Shown one piece after another: positions 24,416-32,780 of a DNA stretch of 64,000 bases. The notes under the pieces are model-generated. The model worked only from the letters and a program-made list of their open reading frames with translations, made no database searches and was not told the origin of the DNA. How positions within the stretch are numbered: the stretch's first letter is position 1; every line of letters starts with the position of its first letter. The stretch is from Pseudomonas taiwanensis. GTDB lineage: Bacteria; Pseudomonadota; Gammaproteobacteria; Pseudomonadales; Pseudomonadaceae. The position numbers and the translations under genes are program-made. The stretch spans positions 1 through 64,000 of the forward strand of contig NZ_QJRF01000039.1 in NCBI RefSeq assembly GCF_013393345.1. Reading direction: 5' to 3'.

Positions 24416-25276
24416 CTAGCGCAGCAGGCTCGCCGTGCGCTGGATCGCATCCTGATGGGCGGACACCAGGGCCAGGCCGCCGCCGGCGTCCAGGGCATCC
24501 AGCGGAGGCGCCAGCTTGCGATAGGCGGCCAGTTGCTCGATGGCTGGCAAGCGCGCCTGTCGGCCGTCGTCGCGCAGGGCATGGAAGAGTCCCAGGTTGA
24601 CCAGATCGACCAGGCCGAGCCGGCCGCCCGTGTCGACGTCCCACTGCCTGGCACTGCGCACGACATCAATGTAGCTCTGATCCACGGCCCATTTCTTCAG
24701 CACGATCACACTCAGGGACTGGCCGTATTCCTGGCAAAGACGCGTGTAGACCTCCGGACTCGGGACCTGGCTGGCGTCCTTGAAAGCGGAGAGCACCGCC
24801 AGGTCGCCCACATCGCAGAGCAGGCTGGCCAGCATTGCATGGTCCGGCGAGGGGAAGCCCAGGGGGCGGGCAAGTACCGCGCTGATTGCCGCATGGCGCG
24901 TGAGCCGTCCCCATACACCGATGAACAGCTGCTTGTGGGCGGCACTGTGGAGCGTGAAGAGACTTTTCAGGCTGTGGATCAGGGTGATGCGATCCACCTC
25001 CTGCAAGCCAAGCAGGCGGATCACATCCTCCAGCGTCCGCGGTGGCGCGCTGGAACGGAACATGATGCTGGAGGCGTGCTTCATCAGCAGTGCGCTGAGC
25101 GCCGGGTCCTTGCTGATGACCTGCTTCAACCGGGCGACGGAGACGTTCGGATCAGCCAGGGCGCGGCGGATGTCCAGGGTGATCATCGGCAGGCTGGGCA
25201 GTTGCTCTTCGCCATTCATCAGCTGCGTGACCACCTTGCGGTAGATCGAGTAATCCGACTCTGCTGCGCTCAACAC
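24416..25276 (-). CDS. HDOD-domain protein
   Basis: Cytoplasmic signalling-type protein of 286 residues with an HDOD domain (a degenerate HD phosphohydrolase fold). The domain spans roughly residues 25-215, with LPSLPMITLDIRRALADPNV and the helix DPALSALLMKHASSIMF, then LLGLQEVDRI. A GTG start at 25276 is chosen because AAGGGGAGAACC precedes it at ideal spacing. The upstream ATG at 25312 would put that box inside the coding sequence. HDOD proteins often work with chemotaxis or c-di-GMP systems, but no partner is adjacent. Confidence 0.85.
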   Translation of the reverse strand: MLSAAESDYSIYRKVVTQLMNGEEQLPSLPMITLDIRRALADPNVSVARLKQVISKDPALSALLMKHASSIMFRSSAPPRTLEDVIRLLGLQEVDRITLIHSLKSLFTLHSAAHKQLFIGVWGRLTRHAAISAVLARPLGFPSPDHAMLASLLCDVGDLAVLSAFKDASQVPSPEVYTRLCQEYGQSLSVIVLKKWAVDQSYIDVVRSARQWDVDTGGRLGLVDLVNLGLFHALRDDGRQARLPAIEQLAAYRKLAPPLDALDAGGGLALVSAHQDAIQRTASLLR

Positions 25277-25360
25277 GGTTCTCCCCTTTTTTTGTGGGCG
25301 CAGTGTAGCCACATGCCATCACGGCGCCCATGGGAAAACGTCTGCAATCGGACAGATTGC

Positions 25361-26116
25361 TCAGGGGAGCGGCACACCGTAGGGCTTGGCGAGCTTCTTC
25401 AGCCGACCATCGGCACGCATCTTCTTCAGCACGCGACCGATATCGTCACGCAGTTGTCGGTGGGATTCCCCCCTGGGTAGCGCGAAGTAACCGACCTGGG
25501 TATCGATCACTGGCGTGAGCTTGCGCACCTGAGCGTCGATACCCAGCTCGTCGATGCGCGGACGGGAATCCCGTTCGTTGCTGGCGACGAGATCGGCCCG
25601 GCCCGCCATCAGCAGCCGGAACGCCAGTTCCACCGAAGGCGTTACGTGCTGGTCGAGCTGGCCGCGCATGGCCTCGAAGCGCTCACCATAGATCCAGCCG
25701 TGAATGATAGCGATGCGTTTGCCCTTCAGGCTTGCCAGGGTGCCGTCCCAGGTCACCGGCGAGTCACTGCGCGCGTAGAACACCACGCTGTCGCGATAAA
25801 AACCGGGTTCGACGAACTGGAAGCGCAACTCCCGTGCGGCCGTGCGGTAAGGGCCGATCAGCACATCGGCGCGACCCTCTTCCACGAGCTTCTGGGCGCG
25901 GGCCCAAGGGTAGCTTTCGAAGCGCACCTGATCGCCCAGGTCCTTGGCGATCGCGCGCATCACATCGATGCCCAAGCCGCTGGGGGCTCCTTTGGCATCG
26001 AGAACATAGAGACCGGGGAATTCAGTACCAACCGCGAGCAATTCGCGGCCATTGGCGAAGGGGACCAAGCCCAGCACCCAGAGAATGACGCAGAGGGTGC
26101 GGAAACTCGGACGCAT
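25361..26116 (-). CDS. Orphan family-3 periplasmic solute-binding protein (c)
   Basis: Secreted binding protein, 251 residues. The signal peptide (MRPSFRTLCVILWVLGLVPF) is followed by LLAVGTEFPGLYVLDAKGAP and PSGLGIDVMRAIAKDLGDQV. GRADVLIGPYRTAAR and MAGRADLVASNERDSRPRIDEL complete the SBP_bac_3 pattern. No permease or ATPase is adjacent. It is one of four stand-alone binding proteins in the window. Confidence 0.83.
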   Translation of the reverse strand: MRPSFRTLCVILWVLGLVPFANGRELLAVGTEFPGLYVLDAKGAPSGLGIDVMRAIAKDLGDQVRFESYPWARAQKLVEEGRADVLIGPYRTAARELRFQFVEPGFYRDSVVFYARSDSPVTWDGTLASLKGKRIAIIHGWIYGERFEAMRGQLDQHVTPSVELAFRLLMAGRADLVASNERDSRPRIDELGIDAQVRKLTPVIDTQVGYFALPRGESHRQLRDDIGRVLKKMRADGRLKKLAKPYGVPLP

Positions 26117-26169
26117 GTCCGCGGGCCTCGGTCTGCTGCTACTTCACAGCCTAGCAGCCGGCGTTGCGC

Positions 26170-26664
26170 TCAGCCCGGCAGTTCTCGCCAGGTGAGGTAC
26201 ACGCGCAGGTCGAACTCCAGCTGGTGGTAGCCCGGCAGCATGTGCTCACAGAGCTGGTAGAAGGCCTTGGTGTGATCGCGCTCTTTCAGGTGCGCCAGTT
26301 CGTGGACCAGGATCATCTGCAGGAATTCCGGGGCCGCTTCCTTGAACAGCGAGGCGACGCGGATTTCCTTCTTCGCCTTGAGCTTGCCGCCCTGCACCCG
26401 CGAAATCGCGGTGTTCAGGCCAAGGGCCTTGTGCACCACATCGAGCTTGTTGTCGTAGAGCACCTTGTCTGGCGCCGGGGCGTTGCGCAGGTGCTCCTGC
26501 TTCAGGGTCATGGCATAGCTGTACAGCGCCTTGTCGCTCTGCACTTCGTGGCGGCCCGGATAGCGGCGCTCCAGGTACTCAGCGAGGCGGCCGGCGGCCA
26601 TCATCTGCGCCACCTGTTCCTGGAGGTGCGCCGGGTAGCCACGGAGGTACTTGAGACTGGTCAT
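26170..26664 (-). CDS. YgjP-like M48-type zinc metallopeptidase
   Basis: Small cytoplasmic protein of 164 residues in the DUF45/YgjP-like metallopeptidase family. The zinc site HELAHLKERDHTKAF is intact, with a third ligand region just after it (YQLCEHMLPGY). The N-terminal half carries NKLDVVHKALGLNTAISRVQG, typical of the family. Substrate unknown; E. coli YgjP has been linked to nucleotide hydrolysis, which is uncertain. It is monocistronic. Confidence 0.8.
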   Translation of the reverse strand: MTSLKYLRGYPAHLQEQVAQMMAAGRLAEYLERRYPGRHEVQSDKALYSYAMTLKQEHLRNAPAPDKVLYDNKLDVVHKALGLNTAISRVQGGKLKAKKEIRVASLFKEAAPEFLQMILVHELAHLKERDHTKAFYQLCEHMLPGYHQLEFDLRVYLTWRELPG

Positions 26665-27191
26665 GACAAGGCAGGTGGGAATGGAAGGCGCGACAGTCTA
26701 CCCGAGCACAGCGTTCGGCGAGCGCCTTCCAGACAAGTCGACCGCACCTCGAAAAGTTCCCTGGCGCTTTGCGACGCAGTTCAATTTTCGAGCAAATTCC
26801 CTCTCGAGTGAGCCACACGCATCGCTGATAGCACCGAGCCAGAGCCTTTCAAAAAACCGGCGCGGCTGATGGGAAAATTTCCTTATCCATCAAGGGCGGT
26901 CATTTCCGGCCGCTTTCGGCCACCCCCATAAAGGCAATATCGCAATACTGGCCAATCCCGATTTAGACATAATTTTGACGCCAATATGCCGACAATCGGT
27001 AACTGACAACCCGCCAGCGCCTTCGTATAAAGCGCTCGCGAGACGGCCAAACGCCTTCGGACGAAACGGCAGGCAACTGCCACCAGCAACCTTCACTTTT
27101 GGTTCGAGCGACTTTGGCCGGAACGCCGTCCTGCACCTGTGCGACGTGGATTCGCAGCGCCCGACCGGAAGTTCCTTTCGAGAACTCCGTC
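26665..27191. promoter_or_regulatory. AT-richer divergent gap with a promoter for the alginate lyase
   Basis: This 527-base gap lies between the divergent metallopeptidase and lyase genes and holds no supported gene. Its middle (about 26860-27040) is visibly AT-richer than the surroundings. A sigma-70-like pair, CTGACA (27003-27008) and TATAAA (27026-27031) with a 17-bp spacer, points toward the lyase and would give a leader of about 150 nt. A GGCCGCTTTCGGCC hairpin lies near 26908-26921. Confidence 0.5.
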
Positions 27192-27863
27192 ATGATCGAC
27201 CTTTCCACCTGGAACCTGACCCTGCCCGTAGGCGTGCCTGCCGTCACCATCGAGACACCCCTGCTGGTGGGTGGCTACCGCGACTATTACTTCCAGAACG
27301 ACAGCACCACCATCCGTTTCTGGGTACCAGTAAATGGCACCACTACGGCCAATGCGACCTACCCACGCAGCGAGCTGCGCGAAACCTACGCCGACGGCAA
27401 GCTGCGCAACTGGACCTACCCCAGCGCCGACAACCTGCTCAGTGCCAACCTCGCCGTCAGCCAGGTGCCCTCCACCGGCAAGCTGGTGATCGGCCAGATC
27501 CATGCCCATGGCAGCACCAGCCCACTGCTCAAGTTGGAGTACCAGTTCAAGACCAAGACGCAGACCGCCAATATCGTCGCCAAAGTACGCAACTCACCGA
27601 CCGAGGAAACCAGCACGGTGATCCCGCTGCTCAGCGGCATCCCGCTGAACCAGCGCTTCAGCTATGTGATCGACCTGTCGCCGAATGGCCTGCTCAGCGT
27701 CATGGTGAATGGCAGCCTGTGGAGCCAGCAGCTCTCCACGGCGTGGGCGCCGAAGTCGCTGTACTTCAAGGCTGGGGTGTATGCGCAGGACAACGAAGGG
27801 TATGAGACGGAAGCAGGTGCGGCGACTTTCTATGGCCTGAAGATCGAGCATCGGGTGCCCTAA
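27192..27863 (+). CDS. Polysaccharide lyase family 7 (alginate lyase)
   Basis: A 223-residue single-domain lyase that cleaves alginate or a related polyuronide by beta-elimination. The three PL7 active-site motifs are present: RSELRE near residue 60, QIH near residue 100, and YFKAGVYAQ near the end. Starting MIDLSTWNLTLPVG, it matches the small PA1167-type lyase of P. aeruginosa. No signal peptide is visible, in either this start or the longer frame from 27099. The ribosome binding site is weak (GAGAA). The gene stands alone, so it may act in biofilm dispersal or turnover. Confidence 0.9.
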   Translation: MIDLSTWNLTLPVGVPAVTIETPLLVGGYRDYYFQNDSTTIRFWVPVNGTTTANATYPRSELRETYADGKLRNWTYPSADNLLSANLAVSQVPSTGKLVIGQIHAHGSTSPLLKLEYQFKTKTQTANIVAKVRNSPTEETSTVIPLLSGIPLNQRFSYVIDLSPNGLLSVMVNGSLWSQQLSTAWAPKSLYFKAGVYAQDNEGYETEAGAATFYGLKIEHRVP

Positions 27864-27864
27864 G

Positions 27865-28105
27865 CCCTCACCCCCGGCCCCCGCCCTGCGCCCCGGCCTG
27901 ATCGCTTCGCGCTCAGTCGCTCATCGACACTGGAAGCGGTGCTTCCAAAAGCGTGTCTCTTCGCCCCTGATGGAGAGGGGTGACTCGCGCCTGGAGCTTT
28001 TGAATCTGCCGGCAAGTTTGGAGTGGTTTCTGGGGCAGGCACTCAATCGTGGCACGGTTGAGTCCCCCTCGCCCTTCAGGGAGAGGGGCTAGGGGAGAGG
28101 GTGAC
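27865..28105. repeat. CCCTC/GAGGG-rich intergenic repeat
   Basis: This gap starts CCCTCACCCCCGGCCCCCGCC and ends GGGAGAGGGGCTAGGGGAGAGGG followed by TGAC, with an inner CTCTTCGCCCCTGATGGAGAGGGG copy. Such CCCTCTCCC/GGGAGAGGG elements are common between genes in Pseudomonas. Its right end overlaps the last codons of the lipoprotein gene. Confidence 0.6.
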
Positions 28106-28537
28106 GGGCTCCAGGCACCGCGCCAGAACCTTCGCATCCGTCAAAACGCACGGATCGCCCGCGAGATAGCTGCGATACACCCTCAGCAGGTCCCCCTCGC
28201 TGATTCTGCAATCGCCCGCCGGGCACTGGCTGGCGAACTCGAAGCGGCCGGTGGGCGGATCGGCCAGGCGGATTTTCAGCGACGGCCAGCCAGACGGTTT
28301 CGCCGCCGATGGAGTGAACAACCAGGCACCCTTGCGCTGCACCAGGGCGCCGCCGGCTTCTGCGTAGTCGAAGACGAACATCAGGGTGCGCGAGGTCTTG
28401 GTGGTGCAGTCGGTGTGATCCAGGCATTGCTGCGGGTCGCTGGATACCGGCTCGGGCGGCGGCACGGGGGCCATCGGTGGCTGGCCGGCACATCCTGCGA
28501 GCAGCAAGGCAAAGCCCATCATCAGGGGCAGTCTCAT
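28076..28537 (-). CDS. Putative outer-membrane-type lipoprotein, unknown function
   Basis: A 153-residue protein with a lipoprotein signal: MRLPLMMGFALLLAGCAG, lipid-attached at Cys16. The mature part has a proline-rich start (QPPMAPVPPPEP) and four or five cysteines (QQCLDHTDC and CPAGDC), possibly disulfide-bonded. An AGGAG box precedes the ATG. The last residues (VTLSPSPSP) are encoded by the intergenic repeat, so the original stop may have been lost. I do not recognise the family. It is downstream of fba, past a terminator. Confidence 0.75.
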   Translation of the reverse strand: MRLPLMMGFALLLAGCAGQPPMAPVPPPEPVSSDPQQCLDHTDCTTKTSRTLMFVFDYAEAGGALVQRKGAWLFTPSAAKPSGWPSLKIRLADPPTGRFEFASQCPAGDCRISEGDLLRVYRSYLAGDPCVLTDAKVLARCLEPVTLSPSPSP

Positions 28538-28564
28538 CGGAAACTCCTGTTGCCGGATACGAAA

Positions 28565-28585
28565 GAGCCCCGCAGTGCGGGGCTC
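28565..28585 (-). terminator. Terminator of fba
   Basis: A 9-bp stem (GAGCCCCGC / GCGGGGCTC) with a 3-nt loop is followed, on the minus strand, by TTTCG. It lies about 20 bases past the fba stop. Confidence 0.85.
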
Positions 28586-28604
28586 CTCGTGAAACGCCAG
28601 GGGA

Positions 28605-29669
28605 TCAGTTGACCTTGGCGGCTAGCTCGCCCTTGGCGTAGCGCGCGAACATGCCTTCCAGGGAGATCGGTTTGATCTTGGAGGCGTTGCCGGCGGTGCC
28701 GAAGGCTTCGTATCGGGCGATGCAGATGTCACGCATGGCTTCGACGGTCTTGGCGAAGTATTTGCGCGGATCGAACTCGGCCGGGTTCTTGGCCAGGAAG
28801 CTGCGGATGGCACCGGTGGAAGCCAGGCGCAGGTCGGTGTCGATGTTCACCTTGCGCACGCCGTACTTGATGCCTTCGACGATTTCCTCGACCGGCACGC
28901 CGTAGGTTTCCTTAATGTCGCCGCCGAACTCGTTGATGATCGCCAGCCAGTCCTGCGGAACGGAGGAAGAACCGTGCATCACCAGGTGAGTGTTGGGGAT
29001 GCGCTTGTGGATTTCCTTGATGCGGTCGATGGCGAGGATGTCACCGGTCGGCGGCTTGGTGAATTTGTAAGCGCCGTGGCTGGTGCCGATGGCGATGGCC
29101 AGGGCGTCCACCTGGGTCTTCTTGACGAAGTCGGCGGCCTCTTCCGGGTCAGTCAGCATCTGGCTGTGGTCCAGGGTGCCTTCGGCGCCCACACCGTCTT
29201 CCTCGCCGGCCTGGCCGGTTTCCAGGGAACCCAGGCAGCCCAGCTCGCCTTCCACGGACACGCCGCAGGCGTGGGCGAAGGCAACGGTCTGCTGGGTGAC
29301 GCGGACGTTGTAGTCGTAATCGGACGGGGTCTTGCCGTCTTCACGCAGGGAGCCGTCCATCATCACGGAGGAGAAGCCCAGCTGGATGGAGCGCTGGCAG
29401 ACGTCGGGGCTGGTGCCGTGGTCCTGGTGCATGCACACCGGGATGTGCGGGAATTCTTCGATGGCAGCCAGGATCAGGTGGCGCAGGAAGGGTGCGCCAG
29501 CATATTTGCGAGCACCCGCGGAGGCCTGCACGATCACCGGGGAATCGGTCTTGTCGGCCGCTTCCATGATGGCGCGCATCTGTTCCAGGTTGTTGACGTT
29601 GAAAGCCGGTACGCCGTAGCCGAATTCGGCGGCGTGATCCAGCATCTGGCGCATGCTGATGAGTGCCAT
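28605..29669 (-). CDS. fba: Class II fructose-1,6-bisphosphate aldolase
   Basis: Zinc aldolase of glycolysis and gluconeogenesis, 354 residues. The metal and substrate motifs [46 protein letters not shown] and KVNIDTDLR appear in order. The sequence resembles the longer Calvin-cycle-type class II aldolases of Pseudomonas (Fda). It lies downstream of pgk and epd on the same strand, with two small lipoprotein genes in between, forming the usual gluconeogenic cluster. A GGGAG box precedes the ATG at a longer-than-average spacing. Confidence 0.96.
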   Translation of the reverse strand: MALISMRQMLDHAAEFGYGVPAFNVNNLEQMRAIMEAADKTDSPVIVQASAGARKYAGAPFLRHLILAAIEEFPHIPVCMHQDHGTSPDVCQRSIQLGFSSVMMDGSLREDGKTPSDYDYNVRVTQQTVAFAHACGVSVEGELGCLGSLETGQAGEEDGVGAEGTLDHSQMLTDPEEAADFVKKTQVDALAIAIGTSHGAYKFTKPPTGDILAIDRIKEIHKRIPNTHLVMHGSSSVPQDWLAIINEFGGDIKETYGVPVEEIVEGIKYGVRKVNIDTDLRLASTGAIRSFLAKNPAEFDPRKYFAKTVEAMRDICIARYEAFGTAGNASKIKPISLEGMFARYAKGELAAKVN

Positions 29670-29711
29670 GGTGTTTCAGTCTCCCGATTGGGTGGGCTGT
29701 CAAATTACAAA

Positions 29712-29730
29712 GCCTGCCGCAGGGGCAGGC
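29712..29730 (-). terminator. Probable terminator between the lipoprotein genes and fba
   Basis: On the minus strand GCCTGCC-CCTGC-GGCAGGC is followed by TTTGTAATTTG. It separates the pgk-lipoprotein transcript from fba. Confidence 0.65.
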
Positions 29731-29821
29731 CGGGTTCAAGGTCCCGGGGAGGAGCGGTCATGCGCCCATCCACGGGAAAATCAACTTTTTCAGAGCCTGT
29801 TCACACTCTAGCGAGCGGCTC

Positions 29822-30139
29822 TCAGGGCGCCTTGCAACCACGACCAATCAGATCATCGGTCGCCGCCCAGTAGACCAGGCCTTCATCACCCTTGGTGTGG
29901 AAGGCGAGGTTGCCGTCGGTGTAGAGCGCGCCGGAGCCCGAGGGTTCCCGCTTGAGGCGGTGGACGATATCGCCGCCGCCCAGGCGCAGGTCAACGCTCT
30001 CCTGACTCGCATCGCTAAAGCGCCAGAGCACTTCGGTCTGGCTGTCGCACACCCAGCGAGTCCAATCGTCGCTGGGGGCCTGCTGGCTGGCGCAACCGGC
30101 CAGGAGCGCCAAACCCGCAAGGGCGAACCATCCTTTCAT
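29822..30139 (-). CDS. Small lipoprotein with MliC-like (lysozyme inhibitor) domain
   Basis: A 105-residue lipoprotein: MKGWFALAGLALLAGCAS is a lipobox signal. The mature chain has WVCDSQTEVLWRFSD at its start, then SGALYTDGNLAFHTKGDEG and a terminal DLIGRGC. The paired cysteines and the Y-x6-8-GD stretch fit the C-type lysozyme inhibitor fold. The start at 30139 has an AAGGAG box; the longer frame to 30178 adds only 13 residues. It probably protects peptidoglycan, but that is inferred from the domain. Confidence 0.72.
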   Translation of the reverse strand: MKGWFALAGLALLAGCASQQAPSDDWTRWVCDSQTEVLWRFSDASQESVDLRLGGGDIVHRLKREPSGSGALYTDGNLAFHTKGDEGLVYWAATDDLIGRGCKAP

Positions 30140-30184
30140 CCACGTCTCCTTGGAGGATGGCTCCGACCATCCGCGCACCGCTGG

Positions 30185-30379
30185 TCATGGGCAGTGCTGT
30201 TGTCCTTCGTTACTCACAGTGGGGTCGCCACTGGCCTGCGCCTCCACCCGCTGGTCATCCTGATTGCTCGGGACTATCACCTGGGGCGGGCTCATTACGT
30301 CACAGGTGCTGGACGGCTTGCTACCGGCACAACCCCAAAGCCCAGCACTGAGAATCAACAGAATCGCAGCGTAGCGCAT
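30185..30379 (-). CDS. Very small lipoprotein
   Basis: A 64-residue protein. MRYAAILLILSAGLWGCAG is a good lipobox signal with Cys17. The mature part is only about 48 residues, polar, with two further cysteines (SSTCDVM and a near-terminal QHCP). A GAGGAG box precedes the ATG, which supports it as real. It is between pgk and the MliC-like gene on the same strand. Function unknown. Confidence 0.68.
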   Translation of the reverse strand: MRYAAILLILSAGLWGCAGSKPSSTCDVMSPPQVIVPSNQDDQRVEAQASGDPTVSNEGQQHCP

Positions 30380-30443
30380 GGCAGGCTCTCCTCTTTGCGT
30401 TCCCTATCAAGGGACCACGGGGGCCTGCCATGGTTTAGGGCTT

Positions 30444-31604
30444 TTACTTCGCGCGCTGTTCCAGCACTTCCACGGCGGGCAGCACTTTACCCTCGACGAA
30501 CTCGAGGAAAGCACCACCACCGGTGGAGATGTAGGAGATCTGCTCGTTCACGCCGTACTTGTCGATTGCTGCCAGGGTGTCGCCACCACCAGCAATGGAG
30601 AAGGCCGGGCTTTCGGCGATGGCCTGGGCCAGGACCTTGGTGCCATTGCCGAACTGGTCGAATTCGAACACGCCCACCGGACCGTTCCAGAGGATGGTCT
30701 TCGAGGACTTCAGCAGCTCGGCGAACTGGGCAGCGGTCTGCGGGCCAATGTCCAGGATCATGTCGTCGTCGGCCACGTCGGCAATTGCCTTGACGGTAGC
30801 AGCGGCGCTTTCAGCGAATTCCTTGGCAACCACGACATCCACCGGCAGCGGCACGCTGACCTTGGCGGCGATGGCCTTGGCGGTGTCCACCAGGTCAGCT
30901 TCGTACAGCGATTTGCCAACCTTGTAGCCCGCCGCGGCGAGGAAGGTGTTGGCGATGCCGCCGCCGACGATCAGCTGGTCGCAGATCTGCGACAGCGAGT
31001 TCAGCACGTCGAGCTTGGTGGAAACCTTGGAGCCGGCCACGATGGCGGCCATCGGGCGGACCGGGTTACCCAGGGCCTTGCCCAGGGCGTCCAGCTCGGC
31101 AGCCAGCAGTGGGCCAGCAGCGGCGACCTTGGCGAACTTGGCCACGCCGTGGGTGGAACCCTCGGCGCGGTGGGCGGTGCCGAAGGCGTCCATCACGAAG
31201 ACGTCGCACAGGGCGGCGTACTGCTGGGCCAGCTCATCGGCGTTCTTCTTCTCGCCCTTGTTGAAACGCACGTTCTCGAACAGCACGACCTGGCCGGGGG
31301 CAACGTCGACGCCGCCCAGGTAGTCGGCCACCAGCGGCACTTCGCGGCCCAGGGCCTTGCTCAGGTAGTCGGCCACCGGCTTGAGGCTGTTCTCTTCGGA
31401 GAACTCGCCTTCGGTGGGACGGCCCAGGTGGGAGCAGACCATTACCGCCGCGCCTTTCTCCAGTGCCAGCTTGATGGTCGGCAGGGAAGCGAGGATGCGC
31501 GCATCGCTCTTCACGACGCCGTCCTTCACCGGCACGTTGAGATCCTCACGGATCAGCACGCGCTTACCCTGGAGGTCGAGGTCGATCATTTTCAACACGG
31601 TCAT
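30444..31604 (-). CDS. pgk: Phosphoglycerate kinase
   Basis: Glycolytic and gluconeogenic enzyme, 386 residues, transferring phosphate between 1,3-bisphosphoglycerate and ADP. The N-terminal [16 protein letters not shown], then [14 protein letters not shown] and the C-terminal [17 protein letters not shown] and [11 protein letters not shown] are standard. An AAGGA box lies 8 nt before the ATG. The gene is 27 bases after epd, so the two are co-transcribed. Confidence 0.97.
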   Translation of the reverse strand: MTVLKMIDLDLQGKRVLIREDLNVPVKDGVVKSDARILASLPTIKLALEKGAAVMVCSHLGRPTEGEFSEENSLKPVADYLSKALGREVPLVADYLGGVDVAPGQVVLFENVRFNKGEKKNADELAQQYAALCDVFVMDAFGTAHRAEGSTHGVAKFAKVAAAGPLLAAELDALGKALGNPVRPMAAIVAGSKVSTKLDVLNSLSQICDQLIVGGGIANTFLAAAGYKVGKSLYEADLVDTAKAIAAKVSVPLPVDVVVAKEFAESAAATVKAIADVADDDMILDIGPQTAAQFAELLKSSKTILWNGPVGVFEFDQFGNGTKVLAQAIAESPAFSIAGGGDTLAAIDKYGVNEQISYISTGGGAFLEFVEGKVLPAVEVLEQRAK

Positions 31605-31631
31605 GGGGTCAGTCCTTCACGGGGGCTGTAG

Positions 31632-32681
31632 TTAACGAGAAGCAGCGGAAACCCGCAGATAGTGGTCTGCGGTGTCGAGCATACGGTTGGCGAAGCCCCA
31701 TTCGTTGTCGAACCAGGCCAGCAGGTTGACCAGGCGCGGGCCGGACACGCGGGTCTGGCTGCCGTCGACGATGGCTGAATGGGGATCGTGGTTGAAATCG
31801 CAGCTGGCGTGGGGCAGCTCGGTGTAGGCCAGGAGCCCCTTCAGCGGACCGCTTTCGGCGGCCTCGCGAAGCACGCGATTGATCTCGTCGGCCGAGGTGT
31901 CACGGGCGGTCTGCAGGGTGATATCCAGGCAGGACACATTCACCGTCGGCACGCGGATCGCCTTGGCCTGGATGCGCCCGGTGAGTTCGGGCAGCAGGCG
32001 CTCGATACCACGGGCGAGACCGGTGGATACCGGGATCACCGACTGGAAGGCAGAGCGGGTGCGGCGCAGGTCTTCGTGGTGGTAGGCATCGATCACGGGC
32101 TGGTCGTTCATCGCCGAGTGGATGGTGGTAATGGAGACGTACTCCAGACCCACGGACTCGTTGAGAAGTTTCAGCAGCGGCACACCGCAGTTGGTGGTGC
32201 AGGACGCGTTGGACACCAGTTTCTCGGTGCCGGTCAGGCTGTCCTGGTTGACGCCGAAGACGATGGTGGCGTCGATGTCCGACTCGGTGGACATCGGCTG
32301 GGACAGCAGCACGCGTGGCGCGCCGGCAGCCAGGAAACGCTCGGCCTGATGGCGGTGGGTGTACTGGCCGGAGCACTCCAGCACCAGGTCCACGCCCAAG
32401 GCGGCCCAGTCGATACCTTCCGGCTCGGCGTGGCGCAGCACCTTCACGCAGTCGCCGTTGATGTGCAGGCAATCGCCATCCACCCGCACTTCGCCAGGGA
32501 AGCGGCCGTGGGTGGAGTCGAAGCGGGTCAGGTATTCGATGCTGGCCTGGTCGGCCAGGTCGTTCAGCGCGACGATCTCGAAGCTCGCCCCGCCACTGCG
32601 CTCATGGAGCGCGCGCAGCACGCAACGGCCAATGCGGCCGTAGCCGTTGAGGGCGACTTTGAAGGGGCGGTTGCTTGGCAT
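31632..32681 (-). CDS. epd: D-erythrose-4-phosphate dehydrogenase
   Basis: GAPDH-fold enzyme, 349 residues, that makes 4-phosphoerythronate for vitamin B6 synthesis. The Rossmann start VALNGYGRIGRCVLRAL and the catalytic SNASCTTNCGVP are present. Assignment to Epd rather than GAPDH rests on the position between tktA and pgk and on Epd-type residues around the active site. In gamma-proteobacteria epd-pgk-fba is a conserved set. Confidence 0.9.
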   Translation of the reverse strand: MPSNRPFKVALNGYGRIGRCVLRALHERSGGASFEIVALNDLADQASIEYLTRFDSTHGRFPGEVRVDGDCLHINGDCVKVLRHAEPEGIDWAALGVDLVLECSGQYTHRHQAERFLAAGAPRVLLSQPMSTESDIDATIVFGVNQDSLTGTEKLVSNASCTTNCGVPLLKLLNESVGLEYVSITTIHSAMNDQPVIDAYHHEDLRRTRSAFQSVIPVSTGLARGIERLLPELTGRIQAKAIRVPTVNVSCLDITLQTARDTSADEINRVLREAAESGPLKGLLAYTELPHASCDFNHDPHSAIVDGSQTRVSGPRLVNLLAWFDNEWGFANRMLDTADHYLRVSAASR

Positions 32682-32718
32682 GGTGCGCTCGCAGGACCGG
32701 AAAGGAAGAGGAAACCCC

Positions 32719-32772
32719 GTAGGAGCGAGCTTGCTCGCGAAACAAACGCTTCGCGAGCAAGCTCGCTCCTAC
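32719..32772. repeat. Short inverted repeat, GCGAGC type (second REP family)
   Basis: GTAGGAGCGAGCTTGCTCGC followed by GAA is mirrored perfectly after an 8-base loop, ending GCTCGCTCCTAC. It lies between tktA and epd. A copy with a longer middle is at 43221-43284. The GTAG ends match those of the GAATTC-type elements. Confidence 0.93.
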
Positions 32773-32780
32773 GAACCGGG

